A DNA stretch of 64,000 bases from Paenibacillus radicis (ex Gao et al. 2016) (GTDB taxonomy: Bacteria; Bacillota; Bacilli; Paenibacillales; Paenibacillaceae). The position numbers and the translations under genes are program-made. This document shows, piece by piece, positions 1-8,922 of the stretch. Location of the stretch: NCBI RefSeq assembly GCF_014641555.1, contig NZ_BMHY01000019.1:23533-87532 (forward strand), in the 5' to 3' direction. A model generated the notes under the pieces. That model was not told where the DNA came from, searched no databases, and saw only the letters and a program-made list of their open reading frames with translations. How positions within the stretch are numbered: position 1 is the stretch's first letter; each line of letters opens with the position of its first letter.

Positions 1-29
1 TCCGTGTTGCGGATTCGAATTTCAGCCAT
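1..29 (-). CDS. 5' end of an unidentified gene running off the window
   Basis: On the minus strand a GAGGGA ribosome site is followed by two in-frame ATG codons (35-33 and 29-27). The second has the better spacing. The frame then reads M-A-E-I-R-I-R-N-T to the window edge without a stop. It would be divergent from metH. Nine codons are too few to identify a family. Confidence 0.4.
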
Positions 30-109
30 GCTCATTCCCTCTTTTCCAATTGAAATTTACTGATATTATGGATTATAGCGTAAAAGTCGCGGATTGTCGA
101 TGGATTACC

Positions 110-138
110 TTTTCACAATGCGGTGATTCTGTTACACT
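110..138 (+). promoter_or_regulatory. candidate sigma-A promoter of metH
   Basis: TTTTCA (110-115), a 17-base spacer and TACACT (133-138) lie about 40 bases before the metH start. Each hexamer matches the consensus at 4 of 6 positions, so this is only a plausible promoter. I see no cobalamin or SAM riboswitch in the short region before metH. Confidence 0.35.
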
Positions 139-176
139 AATTGTTAATGATTTTTCGGAAAGAAGGGTGCAGAATT

Positions 177-3100
177 TTGTCGAATCCTACGATTCAGGAA
201 CTAATGCAGCAGCGTATCCTCATCCTCGATGGCGCGATGGGAACGATGATTCAACAAGCGGATCTACAAGCTGAAGATTTTGGCGGCGAGGAGCTGGACG
301 GCTGCAATGAAATGCTCGTTCTGACTCGTCCTGATGTCATACAGCGCATTCATGAAGAGTACTTGGAAGCAGGCGCGGATATTATCGAGACGAATACATT
401 CGGAGCGACGAGTGTCGTTCTGGCCGAATACGATATCCCGGAAAAAGCAGTTGAAATCAACATTGCCGCTGCGACGCTGGCTCGCAATGCTGTTGATAAA
501 TATTCGACACCAGAACGTCCTCGCTATGTAGCCGGGGCGCTTGGGCCGACGACTAAAACCTTATCGGTAACGGGCGGCGTCACGTTCGACGAGCTCGTGG
601 AAAGCTATTACGAACAGACGGTTGCACTCATAGAAGCAGGTGTTGACCTGATTCTGCTGGAAACGTCACAGGATACACTAAACGTAAAAGCGGGAAGCAT
701 CGGCATACGTAATGCATACGAAAAGACGGGAAAAGAACTGCCGCTGATGATTTCGGGTACGATTGAACCGATGGGAACAACGCTGGCAGGACAAAGCATT
801 GAGTCTTTCTATATTTCACTGGAGCACTTGAAACCGGTATCCATGGGGTTAAACTGCGCGACAGGTCCGGAGTTTATGCGTGATCATATCCGTTCCTTGA
901 GCGAAATTGCAGATACTGCAATCAGCTGTTACCCGAATGCCGGCTTGCCGGATGAAAACGGCAATTATCATGAATCTCCTGAATCGCTTGCGGTGAAAAT
1001 GTCGGCATTTGCCGAGCAGGGCTGGCTGAATATCGCCGGCGGCTGTTGCGGTACGACGCCTGAGCATATTCGCGTGATGGCCGAGACGATGGCGAAATAT
1101 AAGCCGCGGACGCAGTATGGTGTTCATCCGCCTGCCGTATCCGGTATCGACACCGTTTATATTGAACCGGAGAACCGTCCGATCATGATCGGCGAACGGA
1201 CCAACATCTCGGGCTCGCGGAAATTCAAGCGTCTAATCAAGGAAGGGAAGTTTGATGAAGCGTCCGAAGTCGCCAGAGCGCAAGTGAAGGGCGGCGCGCA
1301 TGTCGTCGATATTAACCTTCAAGATACCGATATTGATGAAGCGTATGCGGTTCATCATTTCATTCCCGAAGTTGTAAAAAAAATCAAAGTGCCTTTAATG
1401 CTGGATTCCACTTACGATCATATCATCGAGCTGGGCCTCAAGTATTCGCAAGGCAAAGCGATTATTAACTCTATTAATCTCGAGGACGGCGAGTCCAAAT
1501 TCGAGAAAATATTGCCGTTGATCCATCAATACGGCGCGGCTGTCGTCATGATTCTAATCGATGAGCGCGGGCAGGCTGTATCGCGCGAAGCAAAGATGGA
1601 AGTAGCAGAGCGTTCGTATAACTTGCTGGTTGATAAATACGGGATGAATCCTGATGATATTATTTTCGACCCGAATATGTTCCCTGTTGGCTCCGGCGAC
1701 CCGCAATACATCGGTTCAGCTGTAGAGACGATTGAAGGCATTCGAATGATTAAAGAGAAGTTCCCGCGTGCGAAGACGATCCTCGGCTTGAGTAACATTT
1801 CATTCGGTTTGCCGGATGCTGGCCGCGAAGTGCTCAATTCCGTTTATCTGTACCACTGTACGAAAGCCGGATTGGACTACGCAATCGTCAACACGGAGAA
1901 GCTGGAGCGGTACGCTTCAATTCCGGAAGAAGAGCGCAAGCTGGCCGAAGAGCTGATCTACAATACGAATGACGAGACGTTGGCTGCTTTTGTAGCTGCG
2001 TTCCGGGAGAAGAAGGTCGTCAAGAAAGAGAAAATCTCCAATCTGACGCTGGAAGAACGGCTTGGTTCCTACGTTATTGAAGGGACGAAAGAGGGACTCA
2101 TTCCCGATCTGGAGCTGGCGCTTCAAAAATATTCGGCCATGGACGTCATTAACGGACCGCTCATGCGCGGAATGGAAGAGGTTGGCCGGTTGTTCAACAA
2201 CAATGAGCTGATCGTAGCGGAAGTGCTGCAAAGCGCCGAGGTTATGAAAGCTTCGGTAGGCTATCTCGAGAACTTCATGGAGAAGGACGAGACTGCGGTT
2301 AAAGGCAAAGTCATTCTGGCTACCGTAAAAGGCGACGTGCATGATATCGGCAAAAATCTCGTCGAAATCATTTTGTCCAACAATGGCTACAAAATTATAA
2401 ATCTCGGCATTAAAGTACCGCCGGAAAAGCTGATCGAAGCGTACCGCAACGAGAAGGCTGATGTGATCGGCTTGTCGGGCTTGCTCGTTAAATCCGCACA
2501 GCAAATGGTCATTACAGCGCAAGATATGCGCGATGCCGGCATCGACGCGCCTATATTAGTAGGCGGAGCCGCATTGACCCGGAAGTTTACAAAGACGAGA
2601 ATTGGCCCGGAATACGAGGGGCTCGTTCTCTATGCCAAAGACGCGATGGACGGGCTTGATATTGCGAACAAGCTGATGGATAAAGATCATCGCGCACGTA
2701 TGGAAGAAGAGATGGCGGAATATAAAGCTTCCGGCGGAGAGGCCGTAGAAGAGAAGAAGAAGCTTCCTGAGCTTTCCCGAGCTATACGGTCTAAAATTTC
2801 CACGGATGCGCCGGTCTATATTCCGCCCGACCTGGATCGCCATGTCCTTCGCAATGTTCCAATTCCGCATATCATTCCTTACGTCAACATGCAGATGCTG
2901 CTTGGCCATCACTTGGGTCTCAAAGGCAACGTCGAGAATTTGCTGAAGGAAGGCAATGAAAAGGCGGTGCAGCTGAAAGAAACGGTGGACGGCATTTTGC
3001 AAGAAGGAGCCGTTGACGGCATTATTCAAGCCCATGGCATGTACCGGTTTTTCCCGGCACAGTCATCAGGGAATGATATTATCATTTACGATCCGCAGAA

Positions 3101-3623
3101 TCATACGAAGGAAATCAAGCGCTTTACGTTCCCGCGCCAGCAAGTTGATCCGTTCCTCTGTCTCTCGGACTATTTGAAGTCGGTTGAGAGCGGCGTCATG
3201 GATTATGTCGGTTTCCTTGTTGTTACTGCAGGCTATGGTATCCGCGAACTGGCACAAGAGTGGAAGGAAAAGGGCGACTATCTCCGCTCGCATGCCTTGC
3301 AATCGGTAGCGCTTGAAGTTGCGGAAGGCATGGCCGAACGCGTCCATCATATGATGCGCGATGTATGGGGTTACCCTGATCCGCCAACAATGACTATGAA
3401 GCAGCGCCACGGCGCCCGCTATCAAGGCATTCGCGTATCGTTCGGTTATCCGGCTTGTCCGAACTTGGAGGATCAAGAGCCTTTGTTCGACTTAATGAAG
3501 CCAGAAGATATCGGCGTCGAGCTTACGGAAGGGTTCATGATGGAGCCGGAAGCATCGGTATCTGCCATGGTATTCGCCCATCCGGAGGCGCAATACTTCA
3601 ATGTAGAAAAGGTTGAAAGATAA
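177..3623 (+). CDS. metH: cobalamin-dependent methionine synthase
   Basis: Transfers the methyl group of methyltetrahydrofolate to homocysteine through cobalamin, in the cytosol. All four MetH modules are visible in 1148 residues. An N-terminal homocysteine domain carries the zinc cysteine pair GGCCG near 290. A pterin-binding domain starts at GERTNISGSRKF near 339. A cap and B12 domain has DVHDIG near 720, whose His is the lower cobalt ligand. A C-terminal AdoMet reactivation domain has RVSFGYPACP near 1086. I chose TTG at 177 because AAGAAGGG lies 9-10 bases upstream and the protein then begins S-N-P-T-I-Q-E-L, as homologues do. A longer frame from TTG 141 has no ribosome site. It seems to be transcribed alone or with rnz, which follows after 49 bases. 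Confidence 0.95.
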   Translation: MSNPTIQELMQQRILILDGAMGTMIQQADLQAEDFGGEELDGCNEMLVLTRPDVIQRIHEEYLEAGADIIETNTFGATSVVLAEYDIPEKAVEINIAAATLARNAVDKYSTPERPRYVAGALGPTTKTLSVTGGVTFDELVESYYEQTVALIEAGVDLILLETSQDTLNVKAGSIGIRNAYEKTGKELPLMISGTIEPMGTTLAGQSIESFYISLEHLKPVSMGLNCATGPEFMRDHIRSLSEIADTAISCYPNAGLPDENGNYHESPESLAVKMSAFAEQGWLNIAGGCCGTTPEHIRVMAETMAKYKPRTQYGVHPPAVSGIDTVYIEPENRPIMIGERTNISGSRKFKRLIKEGKFDEASEVARAQVKGGAHVVDINLQDTDIDEAYAVHHFIPEVVKKIKVPLMLDSTYDHIIELGLKYSQGKAIINSINLEDGESKFEKILPLIHQYGAAVVMILIDERGQAVSREAKMEVAERSYNLLVDKYGMNPDDIIFDPNMFPVGSGDPQYIGSAVETIEGIRMIKEKFPRAKTILGLSNISFGLPDAGREVLNSVYLYHCTKAGLDYAIVNTEKLERYASIPEEERKLAEELIYNTNDETLAAFVAAFREKKVVKKEKISNLTLEERLGSYVIEGTKEGLIPDLELALQKYSAMDVINGPLMRGMEEVGRLFNNNELIVAEVLQSAEVMKASVGYLENFMEKDETAVKGKVILATVKGDVHDIGKNLVEIILSNNGYKIINLGIKVPPEKLIEAYRNEKADVIGLSGLLVKSAQQMVITAQDMRDAGIDAPILVGGAALTRKFTKTRIGPEYEGLVLYAKDAMDGLDIANKLMDKDHRARMEEEMAEYKASGGEAVEEKKKLPELSRAIRSKISTDAPVYIPPDLDRHVLRNVPIPHIIPYVNMQMLLGHHLGLKGNVENLLKEGNEKAVQLKETVDGILQEGAVDGIIQAHGMYRFFPAQSSGNDIIIYDPQNHTKEIKRFTFPRQQVDPFLCLSDYLKSVESGVMDYVGFLVVTAGYGIRELAQEWKEKGDYLRSHALQSVALEVAEGMAERVHHMMRDVWGYPDPPTMTMKQRHGARYQGIRVSFGYPACPNLEDQEPLFDLMKPEDIGVELTEGFMMEPEASVSAMVFAHPEAQYFNVEKVER

Positions 3624-3672
3624 CAGCCAACGAAATTACCTGCGACTCGAGCCATAGTGAGGGGTAAACGAG

Positions 3673-4599
3673 ATGGATATTTGGTTTCTGGGTACTGGGG
3701 CCGGCAGGCCGACGAAGGAGCGGAACGTCACTTCGATTGCGCTGCGGCTTCCCGATCCTGACTGCGCGCTATGGTTGTTCGATGCAGGAGAAGCGACGCA
3801 GCATCAATTTATGCGCACGCCCTTAAAGCTGAATAAGCTGGAAGCATTGTTCGTCACGCATCTCCACGGCGACCATACCTTTGGTATTCCAGGTCTGCTC
3901 AGTACGCGTTCGTATGTCGGGGGAAACGGTCCGATGAAGGTTTTTGGGCCGCCGGGCATTCGGGAGCTTGTTGATACATCGCTTCGACTTAGCGGCACGC
4001 GGCTGGATTATGAGATTGCTTATACGGAAATCGAAGAAGGCATTATTTTCGAGGATGAGCGTTTTATTGTGGAAGCAAGGGCGCTTGAGCATCGGCTGCC
4101 GTGCTTCGGCTACAGGATTACAGAACGCGACCGGCCTGGCAAGCTGCAGGTTGAGAAGCTGAAGGAGCTCGGTGTGCCGGAAGGGCCGCTTTACGGCAGC
4201 TTGAAAAAGGGACAGGACGTTAGCTTGCCTGACGGTACTGTTGTCCGCGCCGCAGAAGTTGCCGGCACGCCAATTAAAGGCCGGATCGTTACGATTCTAG
4301 GGGATACCAAGCCTTGCGACAATACGGTAATCTTGGGCCGGGATGCGGATCTGCTCGTTCACGAAGCGACCTTCGCGGACGGTCAACAGGAAAAAGCGCA
4401 TCTGTATGGACATTCCACGACGGTAGAGGCTGCTGAAGCGGCACGCGCGGCGGGGGCCAGGCAGCTTGTGATGACGCATTTCAGCACGCGTTTCACTGCG
4501 GAACAGATACCAGCACTTGAACAGGAAGCGCAGGAGATTTTTCCCGAGTCGACGGCGGCTTATGATCTGTATCATACGAGCATTGCGTGCAGGCAATAG
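3673..4599 (+). CDS. rnz: ribonuclease Z (tRNase Z)
   Basis: Metallo-beta-lactamase-fold endonuclease that trims 3' trailers of tRNA precursors lacking an encoded CCA. The catalytic zinc motif HLHGDH is at residues 63-68, the same numbering I remember for Bacillus RNase Z. Further metal ligands are in GDTKPC and H-E-A-T-F, and the exosite region G-P-P-G-I-R is present. The length of 308 residues is normal for the bacterial long-arm form. GTGAGGGG upstream gives a ribosome site. An intrinsic terminator follows at 4690-4720. Confidence 0.93.
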   Translation: MDIWFLGTGAGRPTKERNVTSIALRLPDPDCALWLFDAGEATQHQFMRTPLKLNKLEALFVTHLHGDHTFGIPGLLSTRSYVGGNGPMKVFGPPGIRELVDTSLRLSGTRLDYEIAYTEIEEGIIFEDERFIVEARALEHRLPCFGYRITERDRPGKLQVEKLKELGVPEGPLYGSLKKGQDVSLPDGTVVRAAEVAGTPIKGRIVTILGDTKPCDNTVILGRDADLLVHEATFADGQQEKAHLYGHSTTVEAAEAARAAGARQLVMTHFSTRFTAEQIPALEQEAQEIFPESTAAYDLYHTSIACRQ

Positions 4600-4689
4600 G
4601 CCAGCAGCAGCGGTAAGATGCAATGCTAGCAGTTCCTGCCGCGTGCCAACTGCTGTATGACAACGACGGTGAAGCCGGTGAAGAGCAAG

Positions 4690-4720
4690 GCGCATTCCTG
4701 CAAAGGGATGCGCTTTTTTT
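4690..4720 (+). terminator. intrinsic terminator after rnz
   Basis: A 9-bp stem GCGCATTCC/GGGATGCGC with a TGCAAA loop is followed by a run of seven T. It is GC-rich like the rnz side of the gap and probably marks the end of native sequence before the AT-rich block. Confidence 0.8.
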
Positions 4721-4946
4721 GCTGCCGATGGAAATTTTTACAAGCAGGAATCGGCAAATTACGTACGCAAACCTACCTAAAGCAGCTACCAGCTACACGG
4801 AACACAGGGTTTTAAAATAGCTACAGCATTTAGGTGGAAAATAAGTAATATATAATAATGAAAATATAATATATAAATTAAATTTATTGTTATATATAGT
4901 TATTATTGTTCTTTACCCAGCTGCCGAGAAACCAAACTATTTGACT
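4721..4946. other. AT-rich spacer, possible left edge of an imported segment
   Basis: Composition drops sharply here. About 4830-4910 is almost pure A/T with runs such as TATATAATAATG. The rnz side and the native genes past 7425 are GC-rich. No gene, tRNA or IS end is visible. An open frame across 4623-4820 runs through the rnz terminator and is not believed. The left junction of the foreign helicase segment probably lies in this stretch, but I see no direct or inverted repeat marking it. Confidence 0.4.
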
Positions 4947-5033
4947 ATGTTGAAACACCCAATAACCGGGGAAACAGAACAATACACAGTTACAATTTGC
5001 CAGGGCTGCGAACAAGAATTCGAAATAGCATAG
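4947..5033 (+). CDS. possible 28-aa CxxC mini-protein, or the tail of a lost gene
   Basis: ATG at 4947 opens 28 codons ending T-V-T-I-C-Q-G-C-E-Q-E-F-E-I-A, half of a zinc-ribbon-like knuckle. The same frame stays open some way upstream. There is no good ribosome site. The stop lies only 7 bases before an intrinsic terminator, as expected for the 3' end of a real transcript. Codon choice (ATA, ACA, CAA) resembles the helicase that follows. It may be a genuine mini-gene, the truncated end of a carried-over gene, or chance. Confidence 0.3.
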   Translation: MLKHPITGETEQYTVTICQGCEQEFEIA

Positions 5034-5040
5034 AGCGAAG

Positions 5041-5070
5041 AAAAAGCCTGTTAAAAAAAGGGCTTTTTTT
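5041..5070 (+). terminator. intrinsic terminator before the helicase gene
   Basis: AAAAAGCC pairs with GGCTTTTT, continuing into a run of seven T. The left arm is A-rich, so it could also act on the other strand. It isolates the helicase from rnz transcription. A TATAAT at 5088-5093 may be the helicase -10 box, with no convincing -35. Confidence 0.7.
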
Positions 5071-5128
5071 ATTTTGTCCCGAACATATATAATGAGGGGA
5101 ACAGCCGTTCTAGATTAGGAGTGATAAT

Positions 5129-7378
5129 ATGTTACGAAAGAAAAACCTTTCGCAACTCATAGAGGGATTAAGAACGAATGAAAATGTAATCAACTGGCAC
5201 GAAGTTGAACCCATAGAAGCAACAACAAGACCCATGCCCGAAAGCGTAGACGATCGGATAAAAGCTGCCCTGGCTAAAAGAGGAATTGAACAGTTGTACA
5301 GCCACCAGTGCACAGCGTACGAAACAATTCGTAAGGGAGAAAATGTCGTAGCTGTAACCCCGACGGCTTCGGGGAAAACACTCTGTTATAACCTTCCTGT
5401 TTTACAGGCGATAGCGGAAGACGACGCCAGCCGGGCGCTGTATTTGTTCCCAACAAAGGCACTGGCGCAAGACCAAAAAAGCGAGTTAAACGAAATCATA
5501 GCCGAAATGGGTATAGATATTAAAAGCTTCACTTACGACGGCGACACTTCCCCGGCCATTCGGCAGATAGTAAAGAATGTCGGCCATATCGTAATAACGA
5601 ACCCCGATATGCTTCATTCGGCCATTTTGCCGCACCATACGAAATGGGTAAGTTTATTCAGTAATCTTAAATATATTGTCATTGACGAGCTCCATACATA
5701 CAGAGGCGTATTCGGCAGCCATGTAGCAAATGTAATCCGTAGACTGCAACGTATATGTAAATTTTACGGCAGCGATCCGCTATTTATTTGTACGTCAGCG
5801 ACGATCGCGAATCCGAAGGAATTAGCGGAGCAACTGACAGGTAAACCTATGCGGCTGATTGACGACAATGGAGCGCCTAGAGGAAGGAAGCACTTTGTTT
5901 TCTATAACCCGCCGATAGTTAATAAGCCGTTAAACCTTCGGAAAAGCGCAACGGTTGAAGTCAACCAACTGGCGAAAGAGTTTTTATCGAACAAAGTTCA
6001 GACCATTGTTTTTGCCCGCAGCCGGGTAAGAGTAGAGTTAATACTGAGCCACCTGCAGGAAATCGTAAAAAATGAATTAGGGGCCAAGTCCATAAGGGGC
6101 TATCGCGGCGGTTACTTACCGAACCAACGCCGGGAAATCGAACGCGGCTTACGGAATGGGGAGATATTAGGCGTTGTCAGTACAAACGCTTTGGAACTGG
6201 GCGTTGATATTGGACAGTTGCAAGTCTGCATTATGTCGGGGTATCCGGGCAGCGTAGCCAGCACCTGGCAGCAAGCAGGCCGGGCGGGGCGGCGGCATGG
6301 GGAAGCCGTAGTAGTTATGGTAGCCAGCAATACACCTATAGACCAGTACGTAGTGCAGAATCCCGAATACTTCTTTGAGCGTTCCCCGGAATCAGCGCGC
6401 ATCAACCCGGAAAATTTATTGATTTTGGTAGACCATATGCGCTGCGCGGCCTATGAACTTCCCTTTAAGAAAGGGGAGGAATTCGGTCCGGCAGAGATAA
6501 CCGACATACTGGAATACCTGGTTGAAGAAAGGGTACTTACGCAGGCTGGGGGTACGTTCTACTGGGCAAACCAATCCTTTCCTGCCCACGAAGTAAGCCT
6601 GCGTTCCGCAGCCCAGGAAAACGTCGTAATAATCGACCAGTCGGACGTAGCAAATGTAAGGATTATAGGTGAAATGGACAGGTTTAGTGCTATGACTCTT
6701 TTACACGATGAAGCTATATACTTGCATGAAGGCGTACAGTTTCAAGTCGAAAAGCTGGACTGGGAACACAAGAAGGCATACGTACGCGAAGTCGATGTAG
6801 AATACTATACCGACGCAAACCTGGCCGTTAAGTTAAAAGTGCTCTCTATTGACCGAACTAAAAGCAGGGAAACGACGTCAATAAATTATGGGGACGCTGC
6901 TGTAAATATTATGGCAACGATGTTTAAGAAAATCCGTCTAACGAGTTTCGAAAACATTGGATACGGCCCCATAAAACTGCCGGAAGAAGAACTGCATACT
7001 AGCGCGACCTGGGTAGAAATAAAAGAGGCAGACTCATCAATAGAAACGAAAACACTGGAACAGTTGCTTATGGGTATAGCCAATGTGATACGGCATATCG
7101 TTCCAATTCATGTCATGTGTGATCGTAACGATATTCATGTAGTCTCACAAATAAGGGCCGAACATTCGCAACTGCCCACCATTTTTATTTACGATCATTA
7201 CCCCGGTGGCATCGGTTTAGCAGAAGACGTTTATAAGCGATTCGACGAAATAAAAGCAGCAGCCATAAACTTAGTTCGCCGCTGCCCATGTGAAGATGGT
7301 TGTCCTTCATGTATTGGAACTGAAATAGAAGGCATGAACGCAAAGAAAAAATCCCTTCTGTTAATGGAGGGGTTATAA
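5129..7378 (+). CDS. mrfA: MrfA/YprA-type DEAD/DEAH-box repair helicase, Bacillus-like
   Basis: Superfamily 2 helicase of the MrfA (YprA, Hrq1-like) family, linked in Bacillus to repair of mitomycin C lesions together with the exonuclease MrfB. Helicase motifs run in order: PTASGKT (Walker A), V-I-D-E-L-H (motif II DELH), TSAT (motif III), VSTNALELGVDIG and QQAGRAGRRHG (motifs V and VI). The C-terminal DUF1998 region ends with the four-cysteine metal cluster RCPCEDGCPSCIG. The 749 residues match B. subtilis YprA as I recall it, and long stretches look nearly identical. AGGAG precedes ATG by 7 bases. Codon use (many GTA and ATA) and the AT-rich upstream DNA differ from both flanks. A degenerate native C-terminus follows directly, so this copy looks acquired. 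Confidence 0.93.
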   Translation: MLRKKNLSQLIEGLRTNENVINWHEVEPIEATTRPMPESVDDRIKAALAKRGIEQLYSHQCTAYETIRKGENVVAVTPTASGKTLCYNLPVLQAIAEDDASRALYLFPTKALAQDQKSELNEIIAEMGIDIKSFTYDGDTSPAIRQIVKNVGHIVITNPDMLHSAILPHHTKWVSLFSNLKYIVIDELHTYRGVFGSHVANVIRRLQRICKFYGSDPLFICTSATIANPKELAEQLTGKPMRLIDDNGAPRGRKHFVFYNPPIVNKPLNLRKSATVEVNQLAKEFLSNKVQTIVFARSRVRVELILSHLQEIVKNELGAKSIRGYRGGYLPNQRREIERGLRNGEILGVVSTNALELGVDIGQLQVCIMSGYPGSVASTWQQAGRAGRRHGEAVVVMVASNTPIDQYVVQNPEYFFERSPESARINPENLLILVDHMRCAAYELPFKKGEEFGPAEITDILEYLVEERVLTQAGGTFYWANQSFPAHEVSLRSAAQENVVIIDQSDVANVRIIGEMDRFSAMTLLHDEAIYLHEGVQFQVEKLDWEHKKAYVREVDVEYYTDANLAVKLKVLSIDRTKSRETTSINYGDAAVNIMATMFKKIRLTSFENIGYGPIKLPEEELHTSATWVEIKEADSSIETKTLEQLLMGIANVIRHIVPIHVMCDRNDIHVVSQIRAEHSQLPTIFIYDHYPGGIGLAEDVYKRFDEIKAAAINLVRRCPCEDGCPSCIGTEIEGMNAKKKSLLLMEGL

Positions 7379-7582
7379 TTGCTAATTCATGGGTCTGTAC
7401 CTCTGTTAATTAAAATCCGCTTGCGGACGCATGATGAGCTAATCCGGCAAGCCAAGTCGCTCATTGTTTCTTGTACGTGTTTAAGCGGCTATCCGGCTTG
7501 TGTGGAACCGATCGAGGAGGTTGGCTTGCTCGGCAAGGAGCAGGCGCTGCAGCTGTTTGAAGAAGCGGAGGGGAAGCGATGA
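7379..7582 (+). pseudogene. remnant 3' end of the displaced native mrfA
   Basis: Directly after the mrfA stop, a 67-codon open frame repeats the C-terminal theme of the same family. From about 7430 it reads H-D-E-L-I-R-Q-A-K-S-L, then SCTCLSGYPACVEP, then a helix ending E-E-A-E-G-K-R. The family pattern is CxCxxGCPxC-GP. Here the third cysteine has become Tyr and the Gly of GP has become Glu. Base composition is GC-rich like the neighbours and unlike the intact helicase. Its stop overlaps the start of the next gene as ATGA, the coupling expected of the original mrfA-mrfB operon. It is best read as what remains of the native helicase after replacement. It may still be translated, but no function is expected. 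Confidence 0.75.
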
Positions 7583-8922
7583 GCGGACTTAGAGACAGAA
7601 TGAACCGGTTGCGCGGCACTAGCGCAGCCGCTGGCAATGGCATTGGCACGGATGCGGCGATTTCTTCCCCGGAAGAGACGGTTAAGCGACTGGATCCGGC
7701 AACAGAACCAGTGACTACAGATGAGACAGAAGAGGATGAAATCCTCCATACCGGCTGGCAGCCGATCGGTGTGAAGCTTCAACGTAATTCGGAAGGAACG
7801 TTTCTGCTGCGTCAAATCCGGTATCCGCTCGATTACAAGCACGGTACTCATCGTCTGAATGAGCTGGGCGCTGCAGCCTCTGGTTTGTCAGCATTTCACG
7901 GCGAACCGGTGGAGCCGGAGCAAGTGTTGTTTCTGGATCTAGAGACGACCGGACTTGGTATTGGTGCGGGCAATGTGCCGTTTATGGTGGGGATTGCCTA
8001 CATGCAGTATGGACAGTTTATCGTCGAGCAAGCATTAATTCGTCATCCTGCGGAAGAAAGGGCAATGCTGGCGTACATTGAGAGCAAGTTGCCCGCGTAC
8101 CGCTATTTGGCGACGTACAATGGCAGAACGTTTGACTGGCCAGTCATGCAAAATCGTTTTATTATGAACGGACGCAGCCGGAAGATCTGGGAGCCGCTGC
8201 ATCTCGATTTTCTCCATCCGTCCCGCAGTATTTGGAAAAACACCTTGACCTCCTGCAAACTAAGTCATGTGGAAGAGGAGCGGCTTGGCATTGAGCGGGT
8301 GGATGATGTGCCCGGCTCTCTTGCGCCGCAGCTTTACTTTCAATATTTAGCGGAAGGCGATCCAGAGCCGCTTGCAGGGGTGTTCCGGCATAACGAGATC
8401 GATATGCTGTCACTTGCTTGTCTGGCGATTCGGTTCGGCCATTTGCTGCATTCGGATGAGCAGCAGGGGGCGTTTGGCGTACTGCCGCTTCCTTCGGAAC
8501 CGGAGGAGCAAGTGCGTACCGGATTATGGCTGGAGAAAATGGGACTGTCCGGCCGGGCGGAACAATTATTCGCCTTGGTATTGAATACCGAATCAGCGGC
8601 AATATCTGCGCTATTGATGCTAGCCGCAAGGGATAAGAAGGCTGGAAATTGGCAGCGAGCTGTGTTATTGTGGCAGAAGGCTGTAGAGCATCCTTATACA
8701 TATGGATCTTCGGCAATTGCTGCGTACATTGAACTTGCCATGTTCTATGAACATAAGCTGAAGGATTACGTTTCGGCTTTACAATACACGACAGAGGCGC
8801 TGGAGCTGGCGCTGGGGAACCCGCTGCTGCAAAGAAGGGATGCGAAGAAAAGGGCTGAGCTCGATGGCCTTCGCAACCGGAAAGAACGGCTTCAGCGCAA
8901 GGCGGGAAGGATGCATGGGTAG
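7579..8922 (+). CDS. MrfB/YprB-like DEDD exonuclease
   Basis: RNase H-fold 3'-5' exonuclease that works with the MrfA helicase in a UvrA-independent repair route in Bacillus. The nuclease core starts with LFLDLETTGLG (D120 and E122, motif I). Motif II is TYNGRTFDWPVMQ, and the final acidic motif lies in HNEIDMLSL. The first 60 residues are low-complexity. The last 130 form repeated helices of TPR type (LWLEKMGLSGRAEQLF, LALGNPLLQRR). The 447 residues are slightly longer than B. subtilis YprB as I recall it. ATG 7579 overlaps the remnant stop by four bases and has GAGGGGAAG upstream. Its partner helicase is now the foreign copy. Confidence 0.85.
   Translation: MSGLRDRMNRLRGTSAAAGNGIGTDAAISSPEETVKRLDPATEPVTTDETEEDEILHTGWQPIGVKLQRNSEGTFLLRQIRYPLDYKHGTHRLNELGAAASGLSAFHGEPVEPEQVLFLDLETTGLGIGAGNVPFMVGIAYMQYGQFIVEQALIRHPAEERAMLAYIESKLPAYRYLATYNGRTFDWPVMQNRFIMNGRSRKIWEPLHLDFLHPSRSIWKNTLTSCKLSHVEEERLGIERVDDVPGSLAPQLYFQYLAEGDPEPLAGVFRHNEIDMLSLACLAIRFGHLLHSDEQQGAFGVLPLPSEPEEQVRTGLWLEKMGLSGRAEQLFALVLNTESAAISALLMLAARDKKAGNWQRAVLLWQKAVEHPYTYGSSAIAAYIELAMFYEHKLKDYVSALQYTTEALELALGNPLLQRRDAKKRAELDGLRNRKERLQRKAGRMHG

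Noticed and set aside
141..176. metH start at TTG 141
   Set aside because: No ribosome site; TTG 177 has AAGAAGGG at good distance and gives the family N-terminus.
4623..4820. 65-codon frame after rnz
   Set aside because: It runs straight through the rnz terminator stem and T run, and has no ribosome site.
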